Of a stretch of 12,839 bases of DNA, positions 6,659-12,839 are shown one piece after another. Below the pieces are notes generated by a model, which saw nothing but the letters and a program-made list of their open reading frames with translations, did not search any database and was not told the DNA's origin. The DNA is from Sphaerochaetaceae bacterium. Its GTDB lineage: Bacteria; Spirochaetota; Spirochaetia; Sphaerochaetales; Sphaerochaetaceae. The position numbers were made by a program, and so were the translations under genes. The stretch is from assembly GCA_024405065.1 (NCBI GenBank), contig JAKSPF010000016.1:1-12839 (forward strand), written 5' to 3'. Position 1 is the stretch's first letter; every line of letters starts with the position of its first letter.

Positions 6659-6706
6659 TAAATACATCTGTAATATAGAAGATTTTCGTACCGTTTTTAT
6701 GCCGGA

Positions 6707-7123
6707 TCAGGGGTTCTGAGAAAGAACTTCTTCAACAACAGGCATCAGAGAATTTCTGCGTTTTGTACTTACGACCGCAGACACGGCAAATGCAAGTCCC
6801 ATTGCGCCGAAACCGCACAGTGCATTCACAATCTCGTTGAATGAAAAAAAATGTTTCGCCGCAACATAGCCCAACGGAAACACGATAAGCGGCAAAGCAA
6901 AAACCAAAACTGTGCTGAAAACAGTTTTTCCGGGAGACATATAGAGTCTCACTTTGTCATTTTCGGAAAGCTTGATACCGTCCGGATTCAACGCAGAAAA
7001 AGTATTTTCTTTCTTTCTTGAGCAGAACATACTGACTTTGCACCCACGACATGCCTGTGTGTCACAACCTACGATAATACTTCCGTCAGGATTGATTTTT
7101 CTGACATAGGATTCTGTATACAT
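6707..7123 (-). CDS. RseC/MucC-family (SoxR-reducing system) membrane protein
   Basis: A 138-residue inner-membrane protein. The N-terminal soluble part carries Cys20, Cys25, Cys28 and Cys34 (CDTQACRGCKVSMFC), the cysteine cluster typical of RseC-like proteins. It is followed by the family's small beta-rich segment (NPDGIKLSENDKVRLYM) and two membrane helices at about 68-89 (containing ALPLIVFPLGY) and 98-120, with a short basic tail. In Gammaproteobacteria RseC is linked to the sigma-E anti-sigma system and to reduction of SoxR together with Rnf; in other phyla its role is less clear, and the cluster may bind iron-sulphur or respond to redox state. Its ATG shares one base with the stop of the ymdB-like gene (TGATG), and AGAGG lies upstream, so translation is probably coupled. 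No Rnf gene, SoxR or sigma-E system is in the window. Confidence 0.78.
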   Translation of the reverse strand: MYTESYVRKINPDGSIIVGCDTQACRGCKVSMFCSRKKENTFSALNPDGIKLSENDKVRLYMSPGKTVFSTVLVFALPLIVFPLGYVAAKHFFSFNEIVNALCGFGAMGLAFAVSAVVSTKRRNSLMPVVEEVLSQNP

Positions 7124-7944
7124 CAGGAAACCTCTTCTTTTACCGCAAGCGGTTCTACGGCAACATCTATTCTTACGGTCTCAACGGACAGTGCAAAACC
7201 GGTATCGTTGTCAAATTCACAGAGAAACCCCTGCATCTGCGGCGCAGTCCAGCTTTCCTTTGAACGGAACAACACCTGCGTACGCATTTTTTTTATCTCA
7301 TTTTCAGGGTCAAAGCCTCCGACACTTCCGCAGACTGCGCCGCAACGTCCCGTATCGGAAATGTACGCAGTACCGCCGTGCAGAATGCAACCGTCCGCAG
7401 TGAGTGCTTTTGTGTGCGTTCCCACAACAGCACTTGCCTTACCGTCTAAAAGCCTGCCCATTGCACATTTTTCTGCCGTTGCCTGTGCATGGAACACATA
7501 AAACACAAACGGTGTATCGCCGTGAGCCTTTTCAACTATTGATTCGGACACAAGAAAAGGATTGTTAAGATGAGGATTCTGAAAACCCATCATACCGAGC
7601 ATATTCACCACGCATACCCGTTTATCACCTACGGTGAAATGCCTGATTCCGCGTCCCGGTACTGACTCCGGATAATTTGCAGGTCTGAGTATTCTGTCCT
7701 TCTTTGCAATTCCCTCAACCATGTCTATTTTGAAAAAAGTTTTTTCTCCGAGCGTGAGGACATCAACACCCATATGAAAGAGTGTCTGTGCATGCTGAAA
7801 CCCCAAACCGAAGCCTCCCGTTGCACCCTCTCCGTTTGCAATTACAAAGTCCACTTTGCGTTCTGTTCTGTATTTTTTCAGACCGTTTTTTATCACGCCT
7901 ATACCGCAACGACCTGTTATCTCTCCGAGAAAAAGAACTTTCAT
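7123..7944 (-). CDS. YmdB/TIGR00282-family metallophosphoesterase homologue with a degraded active site
   Basis: A 273-residue protein that aligns by eye along the whole length of the YmdB family, dimetal 2',3'-cyclic-nucleotide phosphodiesterases linked to RNA turnover and multicellular behaviour. Family landmarks are present in order: VLFLGEITGR, FVIANGEGATGGFG, DVLTLGEK, ILRPANYPESVPG, FHAQATAEK, VVGTHTKALTAD and GGTAYISDTG. Family members normally read GD, NGEN, SGNH, DFHAEATSEK and GTHTH at these places. Here the Asp at 8 is Glu, Asn40 is Gly, Asn67 is Glu, the catalytic His68 is Lys, and the last His of GTHTH is Lys179; Glu39, His152 and His177 remain. The fold is therefore likely kept but ordinary catalysis is doubtful. 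The ATG at 7944 has no ribosome site and lies six bases after a -10 box, so the mRNA may be leaderless. The downstream rseC-like gene overlaps it by one base. Confidence 0.85.
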   Translation of the reverse strand: MKVLFLGEITGRCGIGVIKNGLKKYRTERKVDFVIANGEGATGGFGLGFQHAQTLFHMGVDVLTLGEKTFFKIDMVEGIAKKDRILRPANYPESVPGRGIRHFTVGDKRVCVVNMLGMMGFQNPHLNNPFLVSESIVEKAHGDTPFVFYVFHAQATAEKCAMGRLLDGKASAVVGTHTKALTADGCILHGGTAYISDTGRCGAVCGSVGGFDPENEIKKMRTQVLFRSKESWTAPQMQGFLCEFDNDTGFALSVETVRIDVAVEPLAVKEEVS

Positions 7945-8008
7945 ATTGCTAATTTAACGTTGTTTCACTGCCTTTGCAATAGAAGTTCTTTGGTTATATA
8001 CTTGTTTT
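7945..8008. promoter_or_regulatory. symmetric divergent promoter with one shared palindromic -35 box
   Basis: The self-complementary hexamer TTGCAA (7974-7979) can act as a -35 box on both strands. To the right, 17 bases (7980-7996) separate it from TATACT (7997-8002), and six more bases lead to the GTG of lptC at 8009. To the left, 17 bases (7957-7973) separate it from TAAATT (complement of 7951-7956), and six more lead to the ATG of the ymdB-like gene at 7944. Six bases is the normal distance from -10 box to transcription start, so both mRNAs would begin at their start codon. Neither gene has a ribosome site. TATACT matches five of six consensus bases; TAAATT and TTGCAA match four of six. 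Confidence 0.6.
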
Positions 8009-8584
8009 GTGAAGATTTCGGTACATGTGTTTGCAATGCTTTTAGTCTCTGTACTGCTTTTTTCTGCAACAGGGTGCAGTTCCGGTTCGTCAAAAGGAAT
8101 ACCGGAAAGTGAAGACGAACTGCCGGACATGATTATGAACAATGCGGTTTACTCATTCGGAGACTCGGGAAGAAATCCGGTTGTGATGACTGCTGCCGAA
8201 ATAAAAATATACAGGGGGCACAATCCCAGAACGCTTCTGTCGGATATTTCTTTTGTTCAGTACGGAGAAGATGAAACGGGAAAAACCGTTGAAGAACTTT
8301 CAGGTCACTGTGACAGTGCTACTGTTACGGATAAAAACACCAAGGCAAAACTCACCGGTAACGTATGGCTTACCAAAAGATCGGACAATTTCACGATAGA
8401 CTGTTCCGTGCTCACGTGGAATGATGACAAACAGGAAATAAACTCTGACGGAAATGTTCACGTTCTGTATGAAGATTCAATGGAGATCAACGCAAAAGGA
8501 TTCAATGCAAAACTTGATGAGAACATATATGAATTCGGTAAAATAGAGAACGGGAGGTTTACTGATGATGAAAATGAAAATTAA
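8009..8584 (+). CDS. lptC: LPS/glycolipid export lipoprotein LptC
   Basis: A 191-residue lipoprotein. LptC normally links the LptB2FG transporter to periplasmic LptA and passes lipid to it. A signal sequence with a clear lipobox (SATGC, Cys23) is followed by a Ser/Gly spacer and one beta-jellyroll LptC/OstA-like domain, with repeating strand pairs such as AAEIKIYRGHNP, HCDSATVTDKNTKAKLTGNV and FTIDCSVLTWNDDKQEINSD. E. coli LptC keeps an uncleaved membrane helix; a lipid anchor instead is a spirochaete-like variation. The start is GTG at 8009, which gives a basic N-terminus; a later ATG at 8036 would leave no basic residue before the hydrophobic core. No ribosome site precedes the GTG, in keeping with leaderless translation. 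The gene overlaps lptA by 20 bases. Identity rests on domain pattern plus the adjoining lptA and lptB. Confidence 0.82.
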   Translation: MKISVHVFAMLLVSVLLFSATGCSSGSSKGIPESEDELPDMIMNNAVYSFGDSGRNPVVMTAAEIKIYRGHNPRTLLSDISFVQYGEDETGKTVEELSGHCDSATVTDKNTKAKLTGNVWLTKRSDNFTIDCSVLTWNDDKQEINSDGNVHVLYEDSMEINAKGFNAKLDENIYEFGKIENGRFTDDENEN

Positions 8585-9197
8585 GACCGTCTGTACTGTT
8601 CTGTTTCTTCTGTTCTGTTTCCGGATTTACGCAGAAGACATAACGTTCAGCGGCGGATTCACCACGGTAAGTCTCAAAGACGGAAACCGTGAAGTGATTC
8701 TGTCCGGAGGCGCACAGGCAACAACCGATGATGTGAAACTCAATGCAAAAACTTTACGTCTGTATGGTGAAGATTACTGTTTTGTGGAATGTACGGGAGA
8801 TGTGAAGGTTGTTGAAGAAAAAAGAAGCATCACAATGACCTGCCCTTCCCTTTTTTACAACCGTTCGGCGGATATGATCATTTCAGACGGATGGATTGAA
8901 ATAGACGATACGGAACATGAGGTAAAACTGTCGGGAAGCTGGCTTGAATACAATATGGATACATCCGTGATGATACTGCAGATGCAGGCATCAGTTCAGA
9001 AAAACACGGACAGCGGACTTATGACATGTTCTGCGGACAGCATAGAGTTCAACAATGATGAGCAGACAGTTATTCTGAAAGGAAGTGCAAAAGTTGTCTG
9101 GGGTGACGACAACTACAATGCGGCAATGATAGTAGTTGACCTTGACACGGAAGACGTTGCACTTCACGGTTCTGTCTCAGGAGAAGTAAATGGCTGA
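8565..9197 (+). CDS. lptA: periplasmic LPS/glycolipid bridge protein LptA (OstA-like)
   Basis: A 210-residue exported protein. LptA forms the periplasmic bridge that carries lipopolysaccharide-like lipid from LptC to LptD in the outer membrane. The signal sequence has a basic MMKMKIK start and a hydrophobic core ending near RIYA-ED at residue 23. The mature part is an OstA-type beta-jellyroll with repeated strand motifs (REVILSGGAQATTDDVKLNA, YCFVECTGDVKVVEEKRSI, DSIEFNNDEQTVILKGSAKV). It is slightly longer than the 185-residue E. coli protein, which could mean one extra turn of the jellyroll. The ATG at 8565 is seven bases after GGGAGG (8552-8557); a second ATG directly follows it and cannot be excluded. 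The gene starts inside the end of lptC and overlaps lptB by eight bases, so the three are tightly coupled. Confidence 0.85.
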   Translation: MMKMKIKTVCTVLFLLFCFRIYAEDITFSGGFTTVSLKDGNREVILSGGAQATTDDVKLNAKTLRLYGEDYCFVECTGDVKVVEEKRSITMTCPSLFYNRSADMIISDGWIEIDDTEHEVKLSGSWLEYNMDTSVMILQMQASVQKNTDSGLMTCSADSIEFNNDEQTVILKGSAKVVWGDDNYNAAMIVVDLDTEDVALHGSVSGEVNG

Positions 9198-9921
9198 TAT
9201 TCTTAGCATACAACACCTGAAAAAAATCTACGGAAAACGTGAAGTAGTAAAGGATATTTCTTTCTCAATGGAAAGCGGACAGATAATAGGTCTGCTCGGT
9301 CCCAACGGAGCAGGAAAAACAACAACGTTTTACATGATTGTAGGTTTCATCCAAAACAACGGCGGTAAAATACTGATAAACGGTGAAGATGTTACAAATC
9401 TTCCTATGTTCAAGCGGGCAAGAATGGGTCTTTCCTATCTGCCTCAGGAACCTTCCGTATTCAGAAAACTCACAGTAAGGGAGAATATCAAACTTGTTGC
9501 AGAAACACGTGATGATCTTTCACTCGTACAGAAGGAACTGCTGACGGACAGTCTTCTTGAATCTTTCGGGCTTACAAGACTTGCTTCACAGTACGGTTAC
9601 ACCCTTAGCGGAGGAGAACGCAGACGAACCGAAATTGCGCGTTCACTTGCAACAAGTCCGAAATTTCTTCTGCTTGATGAACCCTTTGCGGGGATAGACC
9701 CCAAGGCAATATTTGAAATCAAAAAGATTGTCCGACAGCTTGCAGATTCCGGAATAGGCATCCTTCTTACCGACCACAATGTCCGTGACACTCTTTCAAT
9801 CACAACGTGTGCACACATAATAAGCGGGGGAATGATTCTTGTTTCAGGTAACCGTGATGACCTTCTGAAAAATGAAATTGCCAGAGATATTTACTTCGGT
9901 GATTCTTTTGAGGAAAGTTGA
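9190..9921 (+). CDS. lptB: LPS/glycolipid export ABC transporter ATPase LptB
   Basis: A 243-residue cytoplasmic ATPase that would power lipid extraction from the inner membrane as a dimer bound to LptF and LptG. All ABC motifs are intact: Walker A GPNGAGKTT (about residues 37-45), Q-loop YLPQEPSVFRKLTVREN, signature LSGGERRR, Walker B FLLLDEPFAGIDP with the catalytic Glu, and the switch His in LLTDHNVRDTL. The sequences SYLPQEPSVFRKLTV, SGGERRRTEIAR and FAGIDP are specific to the LptB group rather than to other ABC ATPases. Its ATG overlaps the lptA stop by eight bases and has AGGAGAA four bases upstream. The TGA stop shares one base with the rpoN ATG. The lptA-lptB-rpoN order matches that of Proteobacteria. 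LptF and LptG, its membrane partners, must be encoded elsewhere. Confidence 0.95.
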   Translation: MADILSIQHLKKIYGKREVVKDISFSMESGQIIGLLGPNGAGKTTTFYMIVGFIQNNGGKILINGEDVTNLPMFKRARMGLSYLPQEPSVFRKLTVRENIKLVAETRDDLSLVQKELLTDSLLESFGLTRLASQYGYTLSGGERRRTEIARSLATSPKFLLLDEPFAGIDPKAIFEIKKIVRQLADSGIGILLTDHNVRDTLSITTCAHIISGGMILVSGNRDDLLKNEIARDIYFGDSFEES

Positions 9922-11216
9922 TGGAAATCAGTCTTAACACTTCACTTAAACAGGAACAGCAGCTTTCACCTCAGATGATTCAGTCTCTTGCACTTTTGAA
10001 CCTGCCGGTGACTGAACTCAGGTCTTATATTCAGAAAGAAATTGAAGAAAATCCCGCACTTGAAATTCCTGAAAGTGATTTGACGGAATATCCGGAGCAG
10101 TCTTTTCTTTCTTATGGTGATGATGAAGACAGACAAAGTGTGATAGAGAACACAGGGATGATGCAGGAAACTCTGTCTGAACATCTGCTGAAACAGCTGG
10201 GTGAATGTAATACAACTGAATCACTAAAAGAAGCAGCAAAAATGCTCATAGGCAATCTTGATGCCAACGGCTTTTTCATTGTTCCGTTACAGACCCTTTT
10301 TGAAAAAACATACTTTTCAAAGAAAGACATAAATGCTGCGCTTGAAACGGTTCAGTCGTTTGATCCCTGCGGAATCTGCGTAGAGAATTTCCGTGAATCA
10401 CTGATACTTCAGGCAAAGTATTCTTCAATGGCAGAAAGTGATTTGAAAATTTTTTCAAATATTGTGAATCTGTATCTTGAAAAGGTAAATGCAGGAAAAT
10501 ATAAGGAAGTGGCAAATGCACTTCACATATCGTGTGAAGATGTTGAAACGTTTGTTTCAATATTAAAATCCTTCACCCCGTATCCCGGAAGCACATTTGA
10601 CAATCAGATGCAGCCGTATGCAGTTCCGGAGTTTTCAATTCATGTGAAAAACAAAGAACTCACGGTGGAGATGAGCAGAGCAAATCTGCCTGATCTTGTG
10701 TTGTCGGAATCATTCAGGGAATTTACGGATTCGGTATCGGATTCAAAAGAAACCGCTCTTTACGTAAACAACAGTATAAAAAGAGCAAAAACCCTTATTT
10801 CACAGGTTCAGATGCGCTACAGAACAATGTACAGTGCCGCCATTGCCCTTTCCGAGTTACAGAAAGATTTCTTTTTTGAAGGTCCTGAACAGCTTAAGGT
10901 TCTGACGCTTAAGCAGCTTGCAGATAAAATAGGCGTTCATGAAAGTACGGTAAGCCGCCTTGCACAGTCAAAGTGGATTGACACGGATTGGGGTCTCTTT
11001 CAGATGAAATACTTTTTTTCATTGGTAGTGTCCGCAGAAAACGGTAATCCCGCCGTTTCCAGAAACGCCGTAAAGAGTCTGATCGGCGATATTCTGAAAA
11101 GCAATCCGAAACTCTCGGATCAGAAAATTTCGGATCTGTTACTTGAAAAAGGCATTCGCTGTGCAAGACGCACGGTAAACAAGTACCGTGAAGAACTCAG
11201 AACAACAGGCAAATAA
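9921..11216 (+). CDS. rpoN: RNA polymerase sigma-54 factor RpoN
   Basis: A 431-residue sigma-54 factor, which directs RNA polymerase to -24/-12 promoters and needs an AAA+ activator for open-complex formation. The N-terminal activator-interacting region is Gln/Leu-rich (LNTSLKQEQQLSPQMIQSLA, then a SYIQKEIEENPALEI block; about residues 4-48). An acidic linker follows, then the core-binding region (about 85-300), a helix-turn-helix at about 330-350 (LKQLADKIGVHESTVSRLAQ), and the diagnostic RpoN box ARRTVNKYRE at about 415-424. The protein is shorter than E. coli RpoN (477), mainly in the linker. ATG 9921 shares one base with the lptB stop, and AGGAAAG (9911-9917) is three bases upstream; a TTG at 9918 lies inside that spacing. 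It is the last gene of the lpt unit, with a three-base gap to the convergent trmJ-like gene and no terminator visible. No sigma-54 activator is in the window. Confidence 0.95.
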   Translation: MEISLNTSLKQEQQLSPQMIQSLALLNLPVTELRSYIQKEIEENPALEIPESDLTEYPEQSFLSYGDDEDRQSVIENTGMMQETLSEHLLKQLGECNTTESLKEAAKMLIGNLDANGFFIVPLQTLFEKTYFSKKDINAALETVQSFDPCGICVENFRESLILQAKYSSMAESDLKIFSNIVNLYLEKVNAGKYKEVANALHISCEDVETFVSILKSFTPYPGSTFDNQMQPYAVPEFSIHVKNKELTVEMSRANLPDLVLSESFREFTDSVSDSKETALYVNNSIKRAKTLISQVQMRYRTMYSAAIALSELQKDFFFEGPEQLKVLTLKQLADKIGVHESTVSRLAQSKWIDTDWGLFQMKYFFSLVVSAENGNPAVSRNAVKSLIGDILKSNPKLSDQKISDLLLEKGIRCARRTVNKYREELRTTGK

Positions 11217-11219
11217 CTT

Positions 11220-11954
11220 TCACTTACCTGTCTGTAATCTGAAACGTGATATCTGTGAAGTTTTACTGAATATCTTTTCAAACCGGCGGATTTCACCCTC
11301 TGTCATTGAACATCGTGCAAACATATCCGACAGATATTCAGCAGTGAAATTTTTTTCATTTTCAACCTTGAAATATCCTATCTGTTCAAGGGCTTCAACA
11401 CATTTTTCCGATGCGGCACGGCACCTGTCCTGCGATACGGCATTACCCCCTGACGGATACCTCTTCAATTTCTGAAACAACTCGTATGAAATTATCTGTA
11501 CCGCCTGTGAAAGATTCAGAGAAGGAAAAACTTCACTTGTAGGAATTGTTACAACCATTGAACACAAGTGAACCTGTTCATCCGTAAGACCGCTTGATTC
11601 ACAACCGAAAACGATTGATACTCTTCCTTCCCTCAACCCGTTTATCTTCTGCGCAAGCTCGGCAGGAGTCACAGATGACAGTTTTCTGTCCTTACCTCTG
11701 CGCCTTGTTGCCGCAACTGAAAGAATACATCCCTCAAGTGCTTCTGACAGAGATGAAAACTCACGTCTGTTTTCATAGAGGTCAAATGCATGCAGAGCAA
11801 GAGTCTTTACTCTGTTTTCATCGTATGTCCGGTTCGTCACAAGTGTAAGACGGCTTAACCCCATGGTTTTCATTGCACGGCAGGCAGAACCTATATTTGC
11901 ACCGTCCTGAGTATCAACAAGTATTATTTCTACCCGGTCAAGATCAGTTTCCAT
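11220..11954 (-). CDS. TrmJ-like SPOUT RNA methyltransferase (2'-O-methylation)
   Basis: A 244-residue SPOUT-class methyltransferase of the TrmH/TrmJ type, which uses S-adenosylmethionine to 2'-O-methylate a ribose in tRNA (TrmJ: position 32) or rRNA. The three class motifs are present: GANIGSACRAMKTMG (residues 18-32, with the conserved Asn and Arg), IVFGCESSGLTDEQ (114-127) and IPTSEVFPSLNLSQAVQIIS (137-156). The knot at the C-terminus of the SPOUT domain is followed by an extra helical domain of about 85 residues, as in TrmJ rather than TrmL. FGCE is found where TrmJ proteins often read FGRE. The ATG at 11954 is five bases after the stop of the aminopeptidase, and the AGGTGA site overlaps that stop, so it is translated as the second gene of the unit. 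A precise target RNA cannot be given. Confidence 0.85.
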   Translation of the reverse strand: METDLDRVEIILVDTQDGANIGSACRAMKTMGLSRLTLVTNRTYDENRVKTLALHAFDLYENRREFSSLSEALEGCILSVAATRRRGKDRKLSSVTPAELAQKINGLREGRVSIVFGCESSGLTDEQVHLCSMVVTIPTSEVFPSLNLSQAVQIISYELFQKLKRYPSGGNAVSQDRCRAASEKCVEALEQIGYFKVENEKNFTAEYLSDMFARCSMTEGEIRRFEKIFSKTSQISRFRLQTGK

Positions 11955-11959
11955 TTCAC

Positions 11960-12839
11960 CTAAAACGCCCAGTTGCCGTTTCTGAAAATTTTTACCGTTC
12001 TTCCGTCTTCACAGACTGCATCAATATTCATGTCTTCACTTCCTATCATAAAATCCACATGAATCATTGAGTCATTCACCCCGAGCTTTCTGCACTGCTC
12101 CAAAGTCATATTTTCATACCCCTCTATGCAATCCGCAAACCCGGTTCCCAAGGCAAGGTGACAGGCGGCATTTTCATCAAATAAAGTATTGAAGAAAAGA
12201 AGATTACTGTTCCGTATCGGGCTGTCATACGGTACCAAGGCACATTCACCGAGATAGGACGCCCCTTCATCCATCGTAATCATACGGTCAAGAAGATCTT
12301 TACTCACAGAAGCATCCCATTCAACAGCCTTTCCTCTTTCAAACCGTATCCGGAAGTTTTCAATCAACTGCCCCTGCCAACTCAAGGGTTTGGTGGCATA
12401 AACAATGCCTTCCGCTTCACCCTTCATGGGTGTTGTGAAGCACTCTTCTGACGGAATATTCGGATTGAACTCTATACCCTGAAGACTTTTTTCACTTGCT
12501 CCGCTGAACCGGCCGAGAGGAATCATACCGACAGTAAAATCAGTTCCGTTTCCTGAAGTATAGTGAAGTTTTCTTATTTTCAAATTATTCAGATAGTCAC
12601 ATCTGCTGTGAATTTCTCTATTATGCTCCTGCCATGCCTTCACCGGATCATCATCAACACGACTCACTGACAGGATTGCCTGCCACAGTTTTTCAACTGC
12701 CTGATTATCAGACATATTCGGAAAAAGCTTTTTTGCCCACTCAACTCCGGGAACAGCAGCAATACACCACTGATCTTTATTTTCCCACATATCCCTGTAT
12801 TTCTTGGCAACAGTATAGCGCATCTGCCTTGCAGATGCA
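11960..12839 (-). CDS. M29-family aminopeptidase (AmpS/aminopeptidase II-like), N-terminus outside window
   Basis: The frame stays open to the right edge of the window with 292 residues visible. Family members are about 410 residues, so roughly the first 115-120 are missing. The ATG at 12821-12823 is internal: the preceding residues (ASARQ) and the family alignment continue through it. M29 enzymes are cytosolic two-metal aminopeptidases. Visible blocks include DQWCIAAVPGVEWAKKLFPN, HYTSGNGTDFTVGM, NIPSEECFTTPMKGEAEG with the first metal-binding Glu, YLGECALVPYDSP with the second, CHLALGTGF with the conserved His, and IHVDFMIGS with the His-x-Asp pair. The Tyr seen in several members seven residues after that His is Phe here. 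This is the upstream partner of the trmJ-like gene. Confidence 0.88.
   Translation of the reverse strand, partial: ASARQMRYTVAKKYRDMWENKDQWCIAAVPGVEWAKKLFPNMSDNQAVEKLWQAILSVSRVDDDPVKAWQEHNREIHSRCDYLNNLKIRKLHYTSGNGTDFTVGMIPLGRFSGASEKSLQGIEFNPNIPSEECFTTPMKGEAEGIVYATKPLSWQGQLIENFRIRFERGKAVEWDASVSKDLLDRMITMDEGASYLGECALVPYDSPIRNSNLLFFNTLFDENAACHLALGTGFADCIEGYENMTLEQCRKLGVNDSMIHVDFMIGSEDMNIDAVCEDGRTVKIFRNGNWAF

Noticed and set aside
6660..6706. Possible terminator between the rseC-like gene and the InlB-repeat gene
   Set aside because: Only a three-base CCG/CGG pairing is visible and there is no T-run, so it does not meet the pattern; read-through may occur.
12130..12170. Tyr-to-Phe change at a conserved M29 position read as loss of activity
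   Set aside because: All other visible metal ligands are present, and a Phe at this place may be normal in this branch of the family; not enough to call it inactive.
11960..12823. Complete 287-residue aminopeptidase starting at the ATG at 12821-12823
   Set aside because: The frame continues upstream to the window edge, no ribosome site precedes this ATG, and the family needs about 115-120 more N-terminal residues.
12821..12837. Palindrome CATCTGC-CTT-GCAGATG at the right edge
   Set aside because: It lies inside the conserved coding region of the M29 aminopeptidase, has no T-run, and is explained by coding sequence.

Overview
This looks like a chromosomal segment of a host-associated spirochaete, most likely a Treponema relative. 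The reasons are a moderately low GC content, an exported protein built from InlB-type (Listeria/Bacteroides) repeats, an lptC-lptA-lptB-rpoN cluster, a YmdB-family protein and an RseC-like membrane protein. The genus is an inference from gene content and was not tested by any search.

Layout, left to right. (1) 1-1213, + strand: the tail of a Gfo/Idh/MocA sugar oxidoreductase, an aldose-1-epimerase-like gene in the same operon, and an intrinsic terminator. (2) 1214-1843: a scar with no intact gene. It holds a bidirectional terminator, about 20 codons of the 3' end of a lost minus-strand gene, the C-terminal remnant of an IS1634-like transposase on the plus strand, and a hairpin that may mark the old IS end. 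(3) 1844-3260, - strand: an exported TPR-like protein followed by a short acyl carrier protein, with an AT-rich upstream region. (4) 3261-6658, - strand: a 1110-residue surface or periplasmic mosaic protein (membrane anchor, InlB repeat, PEVK-type linker, alternating MucBP-like and InlB repeats, DUF1566-like C-terminal domain), with its own consensus-like promoter, a hairpin at the predicted 5' end of the mRNA and a terminator. (5) 6707-7944, - strand: an RseC-like membrane protein behind a YmdB-family phosphodiesterase homologue that has lost most of its metal-binding residues. (6) 7945-8008: a 64-bp divergent promoter. (7) 8009-11216, + strand: lptC, lptA, lptB and rpoN, all overlapping. (8) 11220-12839, - strand: a TrmJ-like RNA methyltransferase behind a partial M29 aminopeptidase, convergent with rpoN.

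The Lpt genes encode most of a lipopolysaccharide/glycolipid export bridge: inner-membrane ATPase LptB, periplasmic-face LptC and periplasmic LptA. LptF/G and LptD are not in the window. Coupling to rpoN is the classical arrangement known from Proteobacteria.

The two strongest observations are these. First, the promoter between ymdB-like and lptC appears exactly symmetric: one self-complementary TTGCAA hexamer can serve as the -35 box on both strands, each with a 17-bp spacer to a -10 box and six bases to a start codon, predicting two leaderless mRNAs. Second, the YmdB-like protein keeps the family fold signatures but replaces the residues at positions 8, 40, 67, 68 and 179, which suggests a pseudoenzyme.
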